From NCBI GenBank assembly GCA_903813345.2, contig CAIIXF020000004.1:22445985-22509984 (forward strand): a stretch of 64,000 bases of DNA, given 5' to 3'. Of this stretch, positions 22,557 to 34,645 are shown piece by piece. Source of the DNA: Owenia fusiformis (Eukaryota > Annelida > Polychaeta > Sabellida > Oweniidae). The position numbers and the translations under genes are program-made. The notes beneath the pieces were generated by a model. It was not told where the DNA came from. It worked only from the letters and a program-made list of their open reading frames with translations, and did not search any database. Every line of letters begins with the position of its first letter. Positions within the stretch are counted from its first letter, which is position 1.

Positions 22557-22963
22557 CTATAACGGTTATTTCTGGTAATCTTGTAAATCAGGGCTATTGA
22601 AGATGAAGTGGTATATTGGGAATACCTGTACAATATTTTCAAATCTTGGACAGCGTATTCAAAGCTTACCCTTTCAAATACCAAAATTTGATTTTTACTC
22701 CTAAGATTTGCCAGTGATTGTAAGGTTATATCCAATCCTATTACATTATCTAAACAAGATATTTAAGTCTAAAGGAGCATTTCCCAATATAATGCTATAG
22801 AATTGCATTAAAGGCCACAGAAACTGCATTTAAGGTTGTTCAATATATCTTTCAAAAAATCATAAAACCATTGTTAATAAATCACAGTATATTTGAGATT
22901 ATTAAGATCTCTGGTTCGTATTTTTTCTATCTTGAGTTCTTTCTGGCAACTCTGATTTTAGAG
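22557..22963. other. Non-coding spacer
   Basis: No supported exon. Confidence 0.35.
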
Positions 22964-23192
22964 CTGTGTTTTCAATAACGCCGTCCAAGCATTGAAAAAA
23001 TGCAATGAAAAAATGTTGGACCCGGGAATAAAAATCGTACTGCATTTTTTGGACGCAGTGCAAGTCATATGCACAAATGAATTCAAGGGAACATTTTGTT
23101 AAGGGACGCAGTTTTTTGAGGAGGAACGCATTTTTTGGGAAAATCAGTAAGTCCCAGAGACGCAATCTTGGACAAACCTACTGAAAACACTG
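22964..23192. mobile_element. MITE with CTGTGTTTTCA / TGAAAACACTG ends
   Basis: A 229-bp unit with imperfect inverted ends. CTGTGTTTTCAATAAC and GTCCAAG on the left match CTTGGAC and GTAGG/TGAAAACACTG on the right. A direct repeat, TAGAG, flanks both sides (22959-22963 and 23193-23197). ACGCATTTTTTGG motifs recur inside. It has no coding capacity. The superfamily is uncertain. Confidence 0.6.
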
Positions 23193-23194
23193 TA

Positions 23195-23300
23195 GAGGGT
23201 ATGAGACACCAACAAGAAAAGTACAACTGTTAACAACCAAACTCTAAGGTATGAGACACCAACAAGAAAATTACAACTGTTAACAACCAAACTCTAACAT
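23195..23300. repeat. 50-bp direct duplication
   Basis: GGTATGAGACACCAACAAGA, AAAGTACAACTGTTAACAAC and CAAACTCTAA occur twice in a row with one base difference. Confidence 0.9.
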
Positions 23301-23826
23301 CCCAATCAATGATGATTGAGAAACAAATCTACTTGGAAAAGCAATGAGCAATTACAACTCAACAATCAAATCAAACATTGACCAGTGAGCCATATAAGAA
23401 CAGATGTTGAAGGAGAACCCTTTGAAAAGATGATATTGTCTCTACTCTTTCAATAACAGAGAATTCATTGATCTTAAGCCTTCATCCAATCAAAGCCAAG
23501 GAAGAGTCAGTTAACCCTTTGAAACAGCATGACTATATTTAACTATGTGATTAATATAAATTTCGATGTATGAGTGTTAAGTCAGAAAATCATGGCATCT
23601 TTTCTAACGGCAAGATTCAATCAGCCTTATAACTGTAAAATTTCAAAATCAAGTATGATAGTCAGAGGGCTGTACAATGAACCAGAGTAGGTATATTACT
23701 ATATGTGACCAAAATCTAATTTAGTAAGATTTATTGAAAATCCATATTGAACTGATGTGATCATTTGGGTACATGGTAAAAGTATGAATTAGTCCACATT
23801 GATACATTACAATATGTCAACCAAAT
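23301..23826. other. Non-coding spacer
   Basis: Nothing recognised except TTAACCCTTTGAAA near 23512, a piggyBac-end look-alike with no partner. Confidence 0.35.
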
Positions 23827-24026
23827 ATCCGTCTGCTTGTCGTATTTCACACAATTTCTTCAAGAAATTTGATTAAACTGTCCGATCCTTCAAAATATCT
23901 GTAGAATTCAGAATGTTGAGTACATGTCTGTTTACTTTATTTCTTGCTGATTCCACTCTTTTCTCTCTAAAATTTGAATGAAGTGATTTTCTTGCATTTC
24001 TATATAATTTAGAGTGTTATCTACAT
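23827..24026 (-). repeat. Family A copy plus a second partial copy
   Basis: A diverged copy runs from ATCCGTCTGC to CCACTCTTTTC. A second core then begins directly (CTCTAAAATTTGAATGAAGT...AATTTAGAGTGTTATC), so two copies are joined head to tail. Confidence 0.8.
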
Positions 24027-24062
24027 TGGTAAGAACTCAAATGTGAGCTATACATTCCTCAC

Positions 24063-25935
24063 TGTACAGAGTTGTTCCTGACTGGCTTTAGAAATACAGA
24101 GTTATCCCTGACTGGCTTTGGAAATACAGAGTTATCCCTGACTGGCTTTTGAAATACAGAGTTGTCCCTGACTGGCTTTTGAAATACAGAGTTATCCCTG
24201 ACTGGCTTTGGAAATACAGAGTTATCACTGACTGGCTTTTGAAATACAGAGTTATCCCTGACTGGCTTTGGAAATACAGAGTTATCCCTGACTGGCTTAG
24301 AAATACAGAGTTGTCCCTGACTGGCTTTAGAAATACAGAGTTGTCCCTGACTGGCTTTTGAAATACAGAGTTGTCCCTGACTGGCTTTTGAAATACAGAG
24401 TTGTCCCTGACTGGCTTTTGAAATACAGAGTTATCCCTGACTGGCTTTGGAAATACAGAGTTATCACTGACTGGCTTTTGAAATACAGAGTTATCCCTGA
24501 CTGGCTTTGGAAATACAGAGTTATCCCTGACTGGCTTAGAAATACAGAGTTGTCCCTGACTGGCTTTAGAAATACAGAGTTATCCCTGACTGGCTTTAGA
24601 AATACAGAGTTGTCCCTGACTGGCTTTGGAAATACAGAGTTATCCCTGACTGGCTTAGAAATACAGAGTTATCCCTGACTGGCTTTGGAAATACAGAGTT
24701 GTCCCTGACTTGCTTTAGAAATACAGAGTTATCCCTGACTGGCTTAGAAATACAGAGTTGTCCCTGACTGGCTTTGGAAATACAGAGTTGTCCCTGACTG
24801 GCTTTAGAAATACTGAGTTATCCCTGACTGGCTTTAGAAATACAGAGTTATCCCTGACTGGCTTAGAAATACAGAGTTGTCCCTGACTGGCTTTGGAAAT
24901 ACAGAGTTGTCCCTGACTGGCTTTTGAAATACAGAGTTATCCCTGACTGGCTTTGGAAATACAGAGTTATCCTTGACTGGCTTTAGAAATACAGAGTTAT
25001 CCCTGACTGGCTTTAGAAATGCAGAGTTATCCTTGACTGGCTTTGGAAATACAGAGTTATCCTTGACTGGCTTTGGAAATACAGAGTTATCCTTGACTGG
25101 CTTTGGAAATACAGAGTTATCCTTGACTGGCTTTGGAAATACAGAGTTATCCTTGACTGGCTTTGGAAATACAGAGTTATCCTTGACTGGCTTTGGAAAT
25201 ACAGAGTTATCCTTGACTGGCTTTGGAAATACAGAGTTATCCTTGACTGGCTTTGGAAATACAGAGTTATCCTTGACTGGCTTTGGAAATACAGAGTTAT
25301 CCTTGACTGGCTTTGGAAATACAGAGTTATCCTTGACTGGCTTTGGAAATACAGAGTTATCCTTGACTTGCTTTTGAAATACAGAGTTATCCCTGACTGG
25401 CTTTAGAAATACAGAGTTGTCCCTGACTGGCTTTGGAAATGCAGAGTTATCCTTGACTGGCTTTGGAAATACAGAGTTATCCTTGACTGGCTTTGGAAAT
25501 ACAGAGTTATCCTTGACTGGCTTTGGAAATACAGAGTTATCCTTGACTGGCTTTGGAAATACAGAGTTATCCTTGACTGGCTTTGGAAATACAGAGTTAT
25601 CCTTGACTGGCTTTGGAAATACAGAGTTATCCTTGACTGGCTTTGGAAATACAGAGTTATCCTTGACTGGCTTTGGAAATACAGAGTTATCCTTGACTGG
25701 CTTTGGAAATGCAGAATTATCCCTGACTGGCTTAGAAAGACGGAGTTGTCTCTAATTGACTTTAGAAATACAGAGTTATCCCTGACTGGCTTTAGAAATA
25801 CGGAGTTGTCTCTAATTGACTTTAGAAATACAGAGTTATCGCTGACTGGCTTTAGAAGTACAGAGTTGTCTCTGACTGGCTTGGAAATACAGAGTTGTTT
25901 CTGATACGGAGTTGTCCCTGACTGGCTTTGGAAAT
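24063..25935 (+). repeat. 30-bp tandem array, ~62 units
   Basis: The unit contains GAAATACAGAGTTATCCCTG and ACTGGCTTTG. Up to about 24990, units vary (TTG/TTA, CTTTAG, CTTTTG, 28-30 bp). Between about 25030 and 25710 they are nearly identical and carry CCTTGACTGG. This looks like an old heterogeneous half and a recently homogenised half. Long frames such as FGNTELSLTG repeats follow from the 30-bp period. Confidence 0.97.
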
Positions 25936-26275
25936 AAAATGAAACATCAAAGTGATGTCACATTGGCTCTTATTGATAACATCAAGCATCTTTAGAACAG
26001 GTCAAATTAGATCAAATTTGGAGGTCACGTCACCTTTAGTAATGCAATTCACTTTGAGACCTTCAATGAGACTTCTTCAGAATTCTTAATATGGTAACAG
26101 GATGGCTTTGAGATGAAACACTAAAGATGGTTAGTATCTGCTTTCTTTTAAATCAAACACAAAATGAACAAACTGACAGTTAACTGAACAAAGAAAACTG
26201 AAAAGATAGATGGACGATCAACTATCATATCAAAAACACCAAAGTTTGTATCTCTTTTCTTGCAATAGACAGTCA
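25936..26275. other. Non-coding spacer
   Basis: Nothing recognised. Confidence 0.35.
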
Positions 26276-26413
26276 AGGCATTAACATGCAAAATGTCACC
26301 ACCTGCCACTTGTGACAGACACAGAATGGCGGATGCCACTTGCTGAATCCTACACAACATCATCAAAAAAGTTGGCGACTATACCAATATGTCACCACTT
26401 GTGGTAGTGACAT
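26276..26413 (+). mobile_element. Family C element, short form
   Basis: Same head (AAGGCATTAACATGCAAAAT, GTCACCACC) and tail (GTCACCACTTGTGGTAGTGA) as the element at 10436. Only a single diverged core (GACAGACACAGAATGGCGGA) replaces the minisatellite. This is the compact form of the family. Confidence 0.8.
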
Positions 26414-26447
26414 AAAAATGAAAGACAGACAGATAGACAACCAGCTG

Positions 26448-26980
26448 GCAAAGACAGGGGGTGATAATAATACCCCCATGTGATTTGAAAAGGAGAGAGA
26501 AGATCTACAAAAACAGGAGGTGATAATAATACCCCCATGTGATTTGAAAAGGAGAGAGAAGATCTACAAAAACAGGAGGTGATAATAATACCCCCATGTG
26601 ATTTGAAAAGGAGAGAGAAGATCTACAAAAACAGGAGGTGATAATAATACCCCCATGTGATTTGAAAAGGAGAGAGAAGATCTACAAAAACAGGAGGTGA
26701 TAATAATACCCCCATGTGTTTGAAAAGGAGAGAGAAGATCTACAAAAACAGGAGGTGATAATAATACCCCAATGTGATTTGAAAAGGAGAGAGAGGATCT
26801 ACAAAAACAGGAGGTGATAATAATAGCCCCATGTGATTTGAAAAGGAGAGAGAAGATCTACAAAAACAGGAGGTGATAATAATACCCCCATGTGCTTTGA
26901 AAAGGAGGGAGAAGATCTACAAAAACAGGAGGTGATAATAATACCCCCATGTGATTTGAAAAGGAGAGAGAAGATCTACA
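26448..26980 (+). repeat. 59-bp tandem array, nine units
   Basis: Unit: AGGAGGTGATAATAATACCC, CCATGTGATTTGAAAAGGAG, AGAGAAGATCTACAAAAAC. Units are nearly identical, so the expansion is recent. Confidence 0.95.
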
Positions 26981-27091
26981 GATTGATTCTGACAATTTGT
27001 CACCTATCATACTTCTCTTGATAATTTCCCTAGGGTAAACCTAACAGTTCAGAATACTCCAATAGACTTGGTTTGTGAATAAAATTCAATG

Positions 27092-27260
27092 ATGGGATAT
27101 TTAAAATGCAAAATAGAGTGGAAAAGAGAAGAATTAGCAAGGAATAAATTAAACAGGTATATAGGGAACACTCTAAATTGTATGGAAATGCAAGAAAATC
27201 AGACACTTCATTCAAATTTTGGAGAGAAATTGAGTGAAATAAGCATGAGCAGACGGATTT
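27092..27260 (+). repeat. Family A interspersed repeat
   Basis: Near full length from TTTAAAATGCAAAATAGAGT to GCATGAGCAGACGGAT. Short frames on both strands over it are repeat sequence. Confidence 0.92.
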
Positions 27261-28369
27261 CAAAGCAGAGAAGAGAGCGGCACATTAGATAATACAGTGC
27301 TATATGAAAAGATATAGCTGATCTTTTATTCTATTTAGGACACTTTGGGGGTTTCAAAAATGATTAAAATCCTTCAGAAATGTCAAAATAATTCCAGATT
27401 AAATGTTACTTTGATTTTTAGTAGAGAACTATGATGTCAATGCTTAAGGGATGTACAGTAAATAAATATCAAGGGCTTGGAAAATGTTGAAAATGACTTT
27501 TGAGAAATATCATCAATTAGATTCCTTTTCATTAACTAAATGCAACATATGCACAGGATGTCCCAGAAGTAAGGAAAATGGGTCTGACATTTCAAAAGTA
27601 TTGGGTCAGATATTCATGAAATTTAGTCAGAACATTTATTATTAACCATATGAAAAATCATAACCCTACCAATTGATTGGTTAAAGTTATGGTTGCCATG
27701 GTGATGGTAACCAAATATAGTATAGAATTCTTTCAAGAAATAAGCCAAAAAAGGCAATGTTATTTTAATTGAATTAATGATTTCACGCATTAAATACATT
27801 GGATGAAACATTCTGAAGATAGGGGTCATTGTAACCGCTCCCACTCAGTCAATATTTTATCAATTTCTGTTTTCTTTACATGGAATGAAAGCTGAGTATC
27901 CATTCCAAACGTGAAAGTAAAGAAATCAGTAATATATACACAGCAACATGCTGTAATAAGGCAGCTTCATTTTTTGACCTTACTTGACAATTTTATGCCG
28001 ATTTTTCATTTTCAACTCGGCCCTACAGAAACATTATTTTATGCGAGTCATCTTCCGTGTCGGTTGATATTGTTCATGAAATATGGTATTTTTTTGTTTT
28101 TCAAATGTTGCCCATTGGGTTTTCTTACTTTGGCAAAGATCTTATGATAAATGTTCTGGACTTATACTGTATTATGCCATATAATCAAAATATATTGTAT
28201 TAAGTTGAATCTTGAAGATATCATTTTTAGAATCATTGTCTGATTTATGAGCAGGCAATTTTTGATAGTGAATAATAAATATTACGCAATCACATTCTGG
28301 ATCTTAGATGTCAAAAGTGAATTATTTTTTGCTAAAAATACAATAGCCTAAGAAAAATATCATGGTGAT
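27261..28369. other. Non-coding spacer, about 1.1 kb
   Basis: No exon with flanking splice sites found. Frames at 27623-27844 and 27911-28147 have no recognisable domain. Confidence 0.4.
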
Positions 28370-28540
28370 CATATTTTGAAATGCAAAATAGAGTGGAAAA
28401 GAGTGGAATCAGCAAGGAATAAAATAAACAGGCATGTAGTCAACACTCTAAATTGTATAGAAATGCAAGAAAATTAAGTAGTTCATTCAAATTTTAGAGA
28501 GAAATGGAGTGGAATAAACATGACCAGACAGATATTTTGA
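28370..28540 (+). repeat. Family A interspersed repeat
   Basis: Near full length. The tail is GACCAGACAGATATTTTG. Confidence 0.9.
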
Positions 28541-28976
28541 GCAGTCAGAAATTCTGTTCTCTATTATTCATTTAATCTTACTAGATGTTAATCCATGTGT
28601 AAAATACAGATGATGTATGTTCTAAATAACAAAGAAGGCTGTCATGATTAAACAAATCCAAAATACATTATATCTTGTCATCATCGAGAAATTCCAATGA
28701 ATAAGTAATTATAACATTAGAGATCAATTTCTTAAATAAACAATCCCATGTCTTGTGTCGTTACTTTTGATCAAACCGGGGATTTTTCCATTGTGACATT
28801 CTTATATGAAATATTTGACATTATTTTGAACTGCTTTTCAGTCCAAAAAATGGTTATTCTTTTATTATTGTTGTAACACAAACTGCTTGAATGTGGTTAG
28901 ATTTACAATAAGAGTTAAGAACTTCATTATGTTTTACGAGCCAGTAAGTTCATTGGGATTCATGTTGTGATAGTCA
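28541..28976. other. Non-coding spacer
   Basis: Nothing recognised. Confidence 0.35.
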
Positions 28977-29137
28977 TCATTTAAAATACAAATTAGAGAA
29001 TAAAACAGAAAATTTAGAAAGAAATGAAGTAAACAGGCATGTAGTTAACACTCTAAATTGTATAAAAATGCAGGAAAATTAAACATTTCATTCAAATTTT
29101 AGAGAGAAATGACAAGAAATAACCTGAGCAGACGGAC
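28977..29137 (+). repeat. Family A interspersed repeat
   Basis: Diverged in the first third; core ACACTCTAAATTGTATAAAA and tail GAGCAGACGGAC are clear. Confidence 0.88.
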
Positions 29138-29529
29138 AACTTTGCGAGTACATTTTTTGTCTGGGCGATGCAATAAACCAAACGATGCGTTAAATTACTT
29201 GATCTGGACTGACACTGAAAACTCACGTCAATAGCCTCATCAAATATAATAAAACTGATAAAAAACAATTTTTAAGTCCCGCCATTCACATGGCGATAGA
29301 ATGGCGATAAAACCAGTGTCACTTTGTCGAACTATGAATGCTATAAAACCGATATTCAATTGGTATTTTCATCAATTAGATAATTGCAAGATTACATTTT
29401 AGAAAGTGATTCATTTTCTTATTACTCCTACAAGTAGAAAAATTAATCTAGTAATCCCTCATTCGATAGCACTTTCGTGGAAATCAATTTCTTACAAGTT
29501 TTTTACAATAACACAAATCTGTATATCTG
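29138..29529. other. Non-coding spacer
   Basis: Nothing recognised. Confidence 0.35.
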
Positions 29530-30135
29530 AAATACTCTTTTCTGCAAACACCTCTCAATATACACACTTTTTTCAGTCCCATTTTTAAACTTGTAACAGA
29601 TTTCCATATAAAAACCTTGAAATGTGAACATCTATAAATCTAAACATGTCTCAATGTGAACACTTTTCAGTGTAATTTTCAAATCTGCCATAGATTTCAA
29701 TGTGATAAATCTTAAAATGTGAACACCTCCAAATCTAAACACCTCTCAATGTGAACACTTTTCAGTGTAATTTTCTAATCTGCCATAGATTTCCATGTGA
29801 TAAATCTAAAAATGTGAACACCTACAAATTAAGAGGAGGGAAAACCCCATGATTCAATTGATGACATACGATTTCCTCCTTCGCGCACCTCCTTTCCCGG
29901 AAGTACGTATATTTGTTTACCCTCCATCTTGGTTTTCAAAGCTTTCAAATTGACCTAGTTTTAAATCAATCAACGATCGACTCGCTAAACAAATCAGCGA
30001 CGATGTCATCTCAATACAGATTTACATTATAAGCGTATGTCATCTTTGAACCCTGAGGTTTCTCCCCCACTTCCTACAAATTCAAACTTTTTGCCATTCC
30101 AGTGGTGTTCAGATTTGGCAGGTTTAACTGTATTC
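29530..30135. repeat. Family B-related element, internally duplicated and interrupted
   Basis: A ~118-bp segment (CTCAATGTGAACACTTTTCA, GTGTAATTTTC, CATAGATTTCCATGTGATAA) is present about 2.5 times to 29830. The matching right end (TTTTGCCATTCCAGTGGTGT, TTTGGCAGGTTTAACTGTAT) is near 30090-30135. Unrelated sequence separates the two halves. The order matches the intact relative at 48826-49007. Confidence 0.65.
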
Positions 30136-30687
30136 TCGAGACCAAAAACTATTATTACGATGTAAGCCTCCTTTGAGGAGAGATCAAGCACTTAAGCACT
30201 ATGATCAAATTAAATTGATGATATGAAAAAATCATTATAATGATTATTAGGCGTCAATACCTTCAGTACTAACCACCTACCCTTAAAAAAACCTAGCAAT
30301 TTTTTTATAATCAAAGCCAAATGCATTTTTTGTAAATTAATCCAACGAAAACAAATATTGACCAAATCATAAAGAATCATTAATATCAAATCATGTAAGT
30401 ACATATTGCTTTTGATGACTACTACAGGAGTTTTTATACTGTGCCAGGTATCCGTAATCGTTATAGTAAGGTGAAATTGAGTACTTGAGGTCTGTATTGT
30501 TTACTAAGGGTATTGACTGAGTGTTCTAAGTGCTTTTTTAAATCATTATTATACACCTCCTTTGGGATCCATCAGTGTCTCAAAGACATTAAGGAAAATT
30601 TTGCAATTTGAAAAAGAGTGAATTTATCATTATCAATCTCAAGGATGAGGTTATATATTAATAAATACATGTAGACTCTTCTGTACT
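30136..30687. other. Non-coding spacer
   Basis: Nothing recognised. Confidence 0.35.
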
Positions 30688-30868
30688 CAGGCCCGTAGCC
30701 AGGATTTGCCAAGGGGGTTCACTTTTAACAACTTTCATCCAAAAATGGCCAAATTCACTTTAAAAGAGCTTGGAATGATGAAAAACTGCGTAATTTTAAA
30801 AGAATCTTTGGCCAGGGGGGAGGGGGGAGGGGGCGGCGTGTTCCGAACAACCCCTGGCTATGGGCCTG
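30688..30868. mobile_element. Family D element
   Basis: Ends CAGGCCCGTAGCCAGG and CCTGGCTATGGGCCTG are inverted with one mismatch. The interior has GGCCAAATTCACTTTAAAAG and a G-rich run. No coding capacity. Confidence 0.85.
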
Positions 30869-31305
30869 GTGCCTTTTAAATAATTAAAGGGGGTTTATAG
30901 CTAGCTTCAGGGAACCTCTGCTTAATTTTCTTAGAAAAACATATGATATGCAAAGCCTAAAAAATATACATGTGTAATAATGATATTATCAGAAATAAAG
31001 ATCATGGCATCATAATTCATCAATTTTCATTGTATCAAACTATGGTATAAATCCCAGATAGGAGCTATAAAGCATAAATCTACTAAATAAGGACTATAGC
31101 CTCAATAAAAAGCGTTTTAACAGACTTCTAAATTGGATGTTTCGCCAAAAATAATAGAGAACAGTCTCTCAGATGGTAGATTGGTTAAAATGTTTCCAGA
31201 TTGCTTGAACATGAGCAAATATATCATAGTTAGCTACCTACACACCACCTGGACCTGCTTAATGTTATGTTACAATCAATACAAATATATTTACGTAGTT
31301 CCACA
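30869..31305. other. Non-coding spacer
   Basis: Nothing recognised. Confidence 0.35.
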
Positions 31306-31478
31306 TGTCCGTCTGCATCTGTTTATTTTTTGCCATTTCTCTCTAAAATTTGAATGAACTGCCTGATTTTCTTGCATTTCTTTACAATTTAGAGTGTTGA
31401 CCACAAGCCTGTTTACTTTATTCCTCGCTCTTTTCACCATTTTTCACTTAAATCTTCATTTAAATTAAAAACATGACC
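31306..31478 (-). repeat. Family A, left of a head-to-head pair
   Basis: Runs from TGTCCGTCTGC to AAAACATGACCAC. The next copy starts about 65 bases away in the opposite orientation. Confidence 0.87.
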
Positions 31479-31542
31479 ACTAAAGAAAAAATATGGTGAA
31501 CAGGAGTTTATAATCAAAAATTAACATAAATGGACAAGGTGG

Positions 31543-31672
31543 TCATGTTTTAAATTTTAAAACACAGTGGAAAAGAGTGGAATCAGCAAGGAATAAAATA
31601 AACAGCCATGTAGTCAACACTCTAAATTGTATAGAAATGCAAGAAAATCAGACAGTTTATTCAAATTCTAAA
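31543..31672 (+). repeat. Family A, right of a head-to-head pair
   Basis: Starts GGTCATGTTTTAAATTTTAA and stops abruptly within TTCAAATTCTAAAG, losing the GCAGACGGAT tail. Confidence 0.87.
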
Positions 31673-31828
31673 GAAGATGTTTAAAACAAGATGGGTGATC
31701 TTTGCGACTTTCAATTTCCTTTGATAGGAAGTTCTAAATCGTTGTTGTCAGTCAATATTTAGATATCAGTCTGACTTATTTTCTGATACTCTCTCTTCTT
31801 GAAGAGTCTTTCACCTGTTTGCAAAATC

Positions 31829-32045
31829 ATCCGTCTGCTTATGCTTATTTCACATCATTTCTCTCTAAAATTTGAATATAGTAACTGATTTTATTGCGTT
31901 TCTGTACAATTTAGAGTTTAAACCATATGCCTTTTTAGTTTATTTCTTGGAAATTCTACCACCTGTTTACTTTATTTGCTCATTTCTCTCTCAATTTTGA
32001 CTAAAGTGTCTAATTTTCTTGCATTTCTATAGAATATACCGAATA
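31829..32045 (-). repeat. Family A copy plus a partial copy
   Basis: A copy from ATCCGTCTGCTTATGC is joined head to tail to a partial core (TTTCTCTCTCAATTTTGACT...CTTGCATTTCTATAGAAT). Confidence 0.8.
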
Positions 32046-32229
32046 TGTAATATAAAGTCTTCTTTTCAAATCTTGATTTTATCTCTTATTCATTTCTTCC
32101 TATTTGATTGATTAAATACAAATTCTAAATCATATTGTCAAGGATATCGCTTCCTTCGATAAGACAGATAGTGATAAGACCATTGACAATTGTAATATCT
32201 CAAGCATTGACACAATTGAGCACTTCACT

Positions 32230-32350
32230 GATTTGAGATTCTAAAGGGTGGTTGCACCCCCATGAAACACCCAACTGCACCCACTTGAACATGAGACAAA
32301 ATATAAAATTTAGAACATTCTGACCAAAATTAAGAAATTAGAATTTACCC
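32230..32350. repeat. GCACCCACTTGAA-type interspersed fragment (family E)
   Basis: GGTGGTTGCACCCCCATGAA and ACTGCACCCACTTGAACATG match similar text near 53880-54010 and 55070-55220. No ends defined. Confidence 0.55.
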
Positions 32351-33403
32351 CCATTTCAATAAAAAAAAATCTTAACAGAACACTGAGTCCAATATCTATC
32401 ATTTAAATATCAATTTTTAAGGGGTAGTAAACTGTTTTGGTAAGGACCGAGATTGAACTTCATACATATTTACAATTGAAGGAGCCGTAAATCAACCTCA
32501 ATCGATTCAATTTCCTACTATTCCCGATTCTTCTTTCTTATTGAAACGAATGATATCAAACTTCCTTAGTGTTTTGTATGCCCATGAATTCGTATCCTAG
32601 AGTACACTTATCTAGCACTATTTTCTTTTTCCGATCATGTGTTGAATTTTAATTCGCAATATCTAGAATATTACCCTTAGCAAATATGACTTGAATCAGC
32701 ACCTCTTAAGGAGAGACTCATTTAGAGTTAAAGTAGCCTCTGGGTTAAGGGTACTAAAATCCATTAATTTTTTCAGGAAAATTTCCACATTCTAATGTCT
32801 GAATCAAGTATATCCAGTTACACCCTAATTTGTATTTAAACATCAAACAATCCATTTCTGATGATTGAGCTAAATCAGAGGATTTATATTTTCAGTCTTA
32901 ATATTTATCTATTTATTCACAATCCTCTTTCCTGTTTAGATGTCCCTACTTTAATTGAATAAATTGATTGCATTAATGTTTATTTTTCAGCACTATTAAA
33001 TTAATATTCATTATCACTAACTCACCATATATCAAATTCCCATTTCAATATTTGAATTATTTCTATCTTTATCTTCCATTTTTATCCATATACTTTCAAA
33101 TCCATATATTTCTGTAAAGTTATTTTGTATCCAAAATCTATTGATCCATGTATTTTCCTATCCATATATTTCTCTATATTATATCCACATGTTTTCTATC
33201 TATCCAATTCCATATCAAATTTTTCCTTTTCCATATATCTATTTTTCATCCAGTCTGACATAATGATATCCACCAGGGGGAGTATTTATACCGCCACATA
33301 CAAAAGGCTTAAAAAGGACCTTTGTCTTACTTGCTCTCTGTCAAGCCTATTTGGGGTTCATGCTCCTAAAATTAAACTACTAACTCAATTTTCTGGTTTT
33401 TCT
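32351..33403. other. Non-coding, TCCATATATTTC-rich in part
   Basis: Between about 33050 and 33250 short TCCATATATTTCTNTA motifs repeat imperfectly. No exon supported. Confidence 0.4.
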
Positions 33404-33496
33404 TCACACTTTGAGTGTTGAATACCAGCCTGTTTATTTGACTACTTGTTTACTCCACTCGTTTCCATGGTAATATTCATTTAAAAGCATGGTTAT
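33404..33496 (-). repeat. Family A fragment
   Basis: CACTTTGAGTGTTGAATACC, GCCTGTTTA and CATTTAAAAGCATGG only. The tail half is missing. Confidence 0.6.
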
Positions 33497-33591
33497 TCAT
33501 TTTCCTGTTGGTTGTTCCAATTCCAGATATGAGATTCAGAATCAAATATAATAGACCCCAGTGGCAACAGGGCTTAACATTTCATCAAATA

Positions 33592-33757
33592 ATCCGTCTG
33601 CTCGTGCTAATTCCACTCATTTCTCTCTAAAATTTGAATGAAGTGTCTCATTTTCTTGCATTTCTATATAATTCAGAGTTTGTGCTACATGCCTGTTTAT
33701 TTTATTCCTTGCTGATTCCACTCTTTTGCACTCTATTTTCAAATCTAAAACATGCAT
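33592..33757 (-). repeat. Family A interspersed repeat
   Basis: Full length, from ATCCGTCTGCTCGTGC to AATCTAAAACATG. Confidence 0.9.
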
Positions 33758-34044
33758 ATGATATTTTATTGGCAGGCAAGTCCATATATCTCTGCTTACT
33801 AATATCCTAGAAAGAAAATATTGTACTCCCTACTTGTCATTATTCCCTGCTTTAACTCTTTTAATTCTTCTGTTTTCTATATCATTTTCATAATTTTTCA
33901 TTTTTTCTTTGCTGGATTTCACTCTCTGCTTGGGATTTCATTCTTTTTACTGCAGAGGAACCATTACTAAGTAATACAGATGTTCAAAATATAACCTTCC
34001 TCCTCGGGGATTCACCCTAGATAAAAATCAGGACCTCACTGTGT

Positions 34045-34217
34045 TCATCTTTCAAAATGCAAAATAGAGTGGAAAGGAAAAAACTGGCATGGAATAAAAT
34101 ATATTGTGATTAAACTAATATTCAAAATTATACAAAAACACCAGAAAATTGAACACTTTAATCAAATTTTAGTGACAAAATCGTAAAATATTCATCAAAA
34201 TTAGCAGACAGACATTT
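34045..34217 (+). repeat. Family A, diverged copy
   Basis: TTTCAAAATGCAAAATAGAG is intact. The core is decayed (AATATTCAAAATTATACAAA). The tail is AGCAGACAGACATTTG. Confidence 0.7.
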
Positions 34218-34542
34218 GAAAGCTGGGTAGTCCCTACTTGTAAACCTAAAGTGATCTGATGAGGAAACAATTGACGAGAAAATCTTACAAAATTTGAAAA
34301 AGCACCTTGAATACCCTAATCCTATATTCATATGACTACCTGATTTCAAAATGCCCAAAAAATTAAAAGGATTTAAATTAGCAATAAATGAAAGATTTAT
34401 GTATAAAATCCGTGCTCTCAATTAGGTAACGATTTTTGACTATGGAAGATGGCTGAGACAATTCAACCCTACCCTAACTCTAAAGAAGAATCTAAATTTG
34501 GCTCGGTCATCTCGGGTTGTGTGACAAGTATGTACTCCCAAA
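34218..34542. other. Non-coding spacer
   Basis: Nothing recognised. Confidence 0.35.
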
Positions 34543-34645
34543 CCATTAAATGAACAGAAACACCAGAAAATTTAAAAAAAAATTCAATCAGAATTTAGTA
34601 AGAAAAAATTGTAAAACATGCCTTATTGTAAGCAGAAGGATATTT
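34543..34645 (+). repeat. Family A, highly decayed fragment
   Basis: CACCAGAAAATTTAAAAAAA and TCAGAATTTAGTAAGAAAAA follow the order of the family core. Confidence 0.4.

Noticed and set aside
23511-23540. A third piggyBac-type element starting TTAACCCTTTGAAA
   Set aside because: No matching inverted end with TTAA found downstream or upstream.
24149-25755. TELSLTGFGN-type repeat protein
   Set aside because: 30-bp array artefact; units of other lengths in the array break the frame repeatedly.
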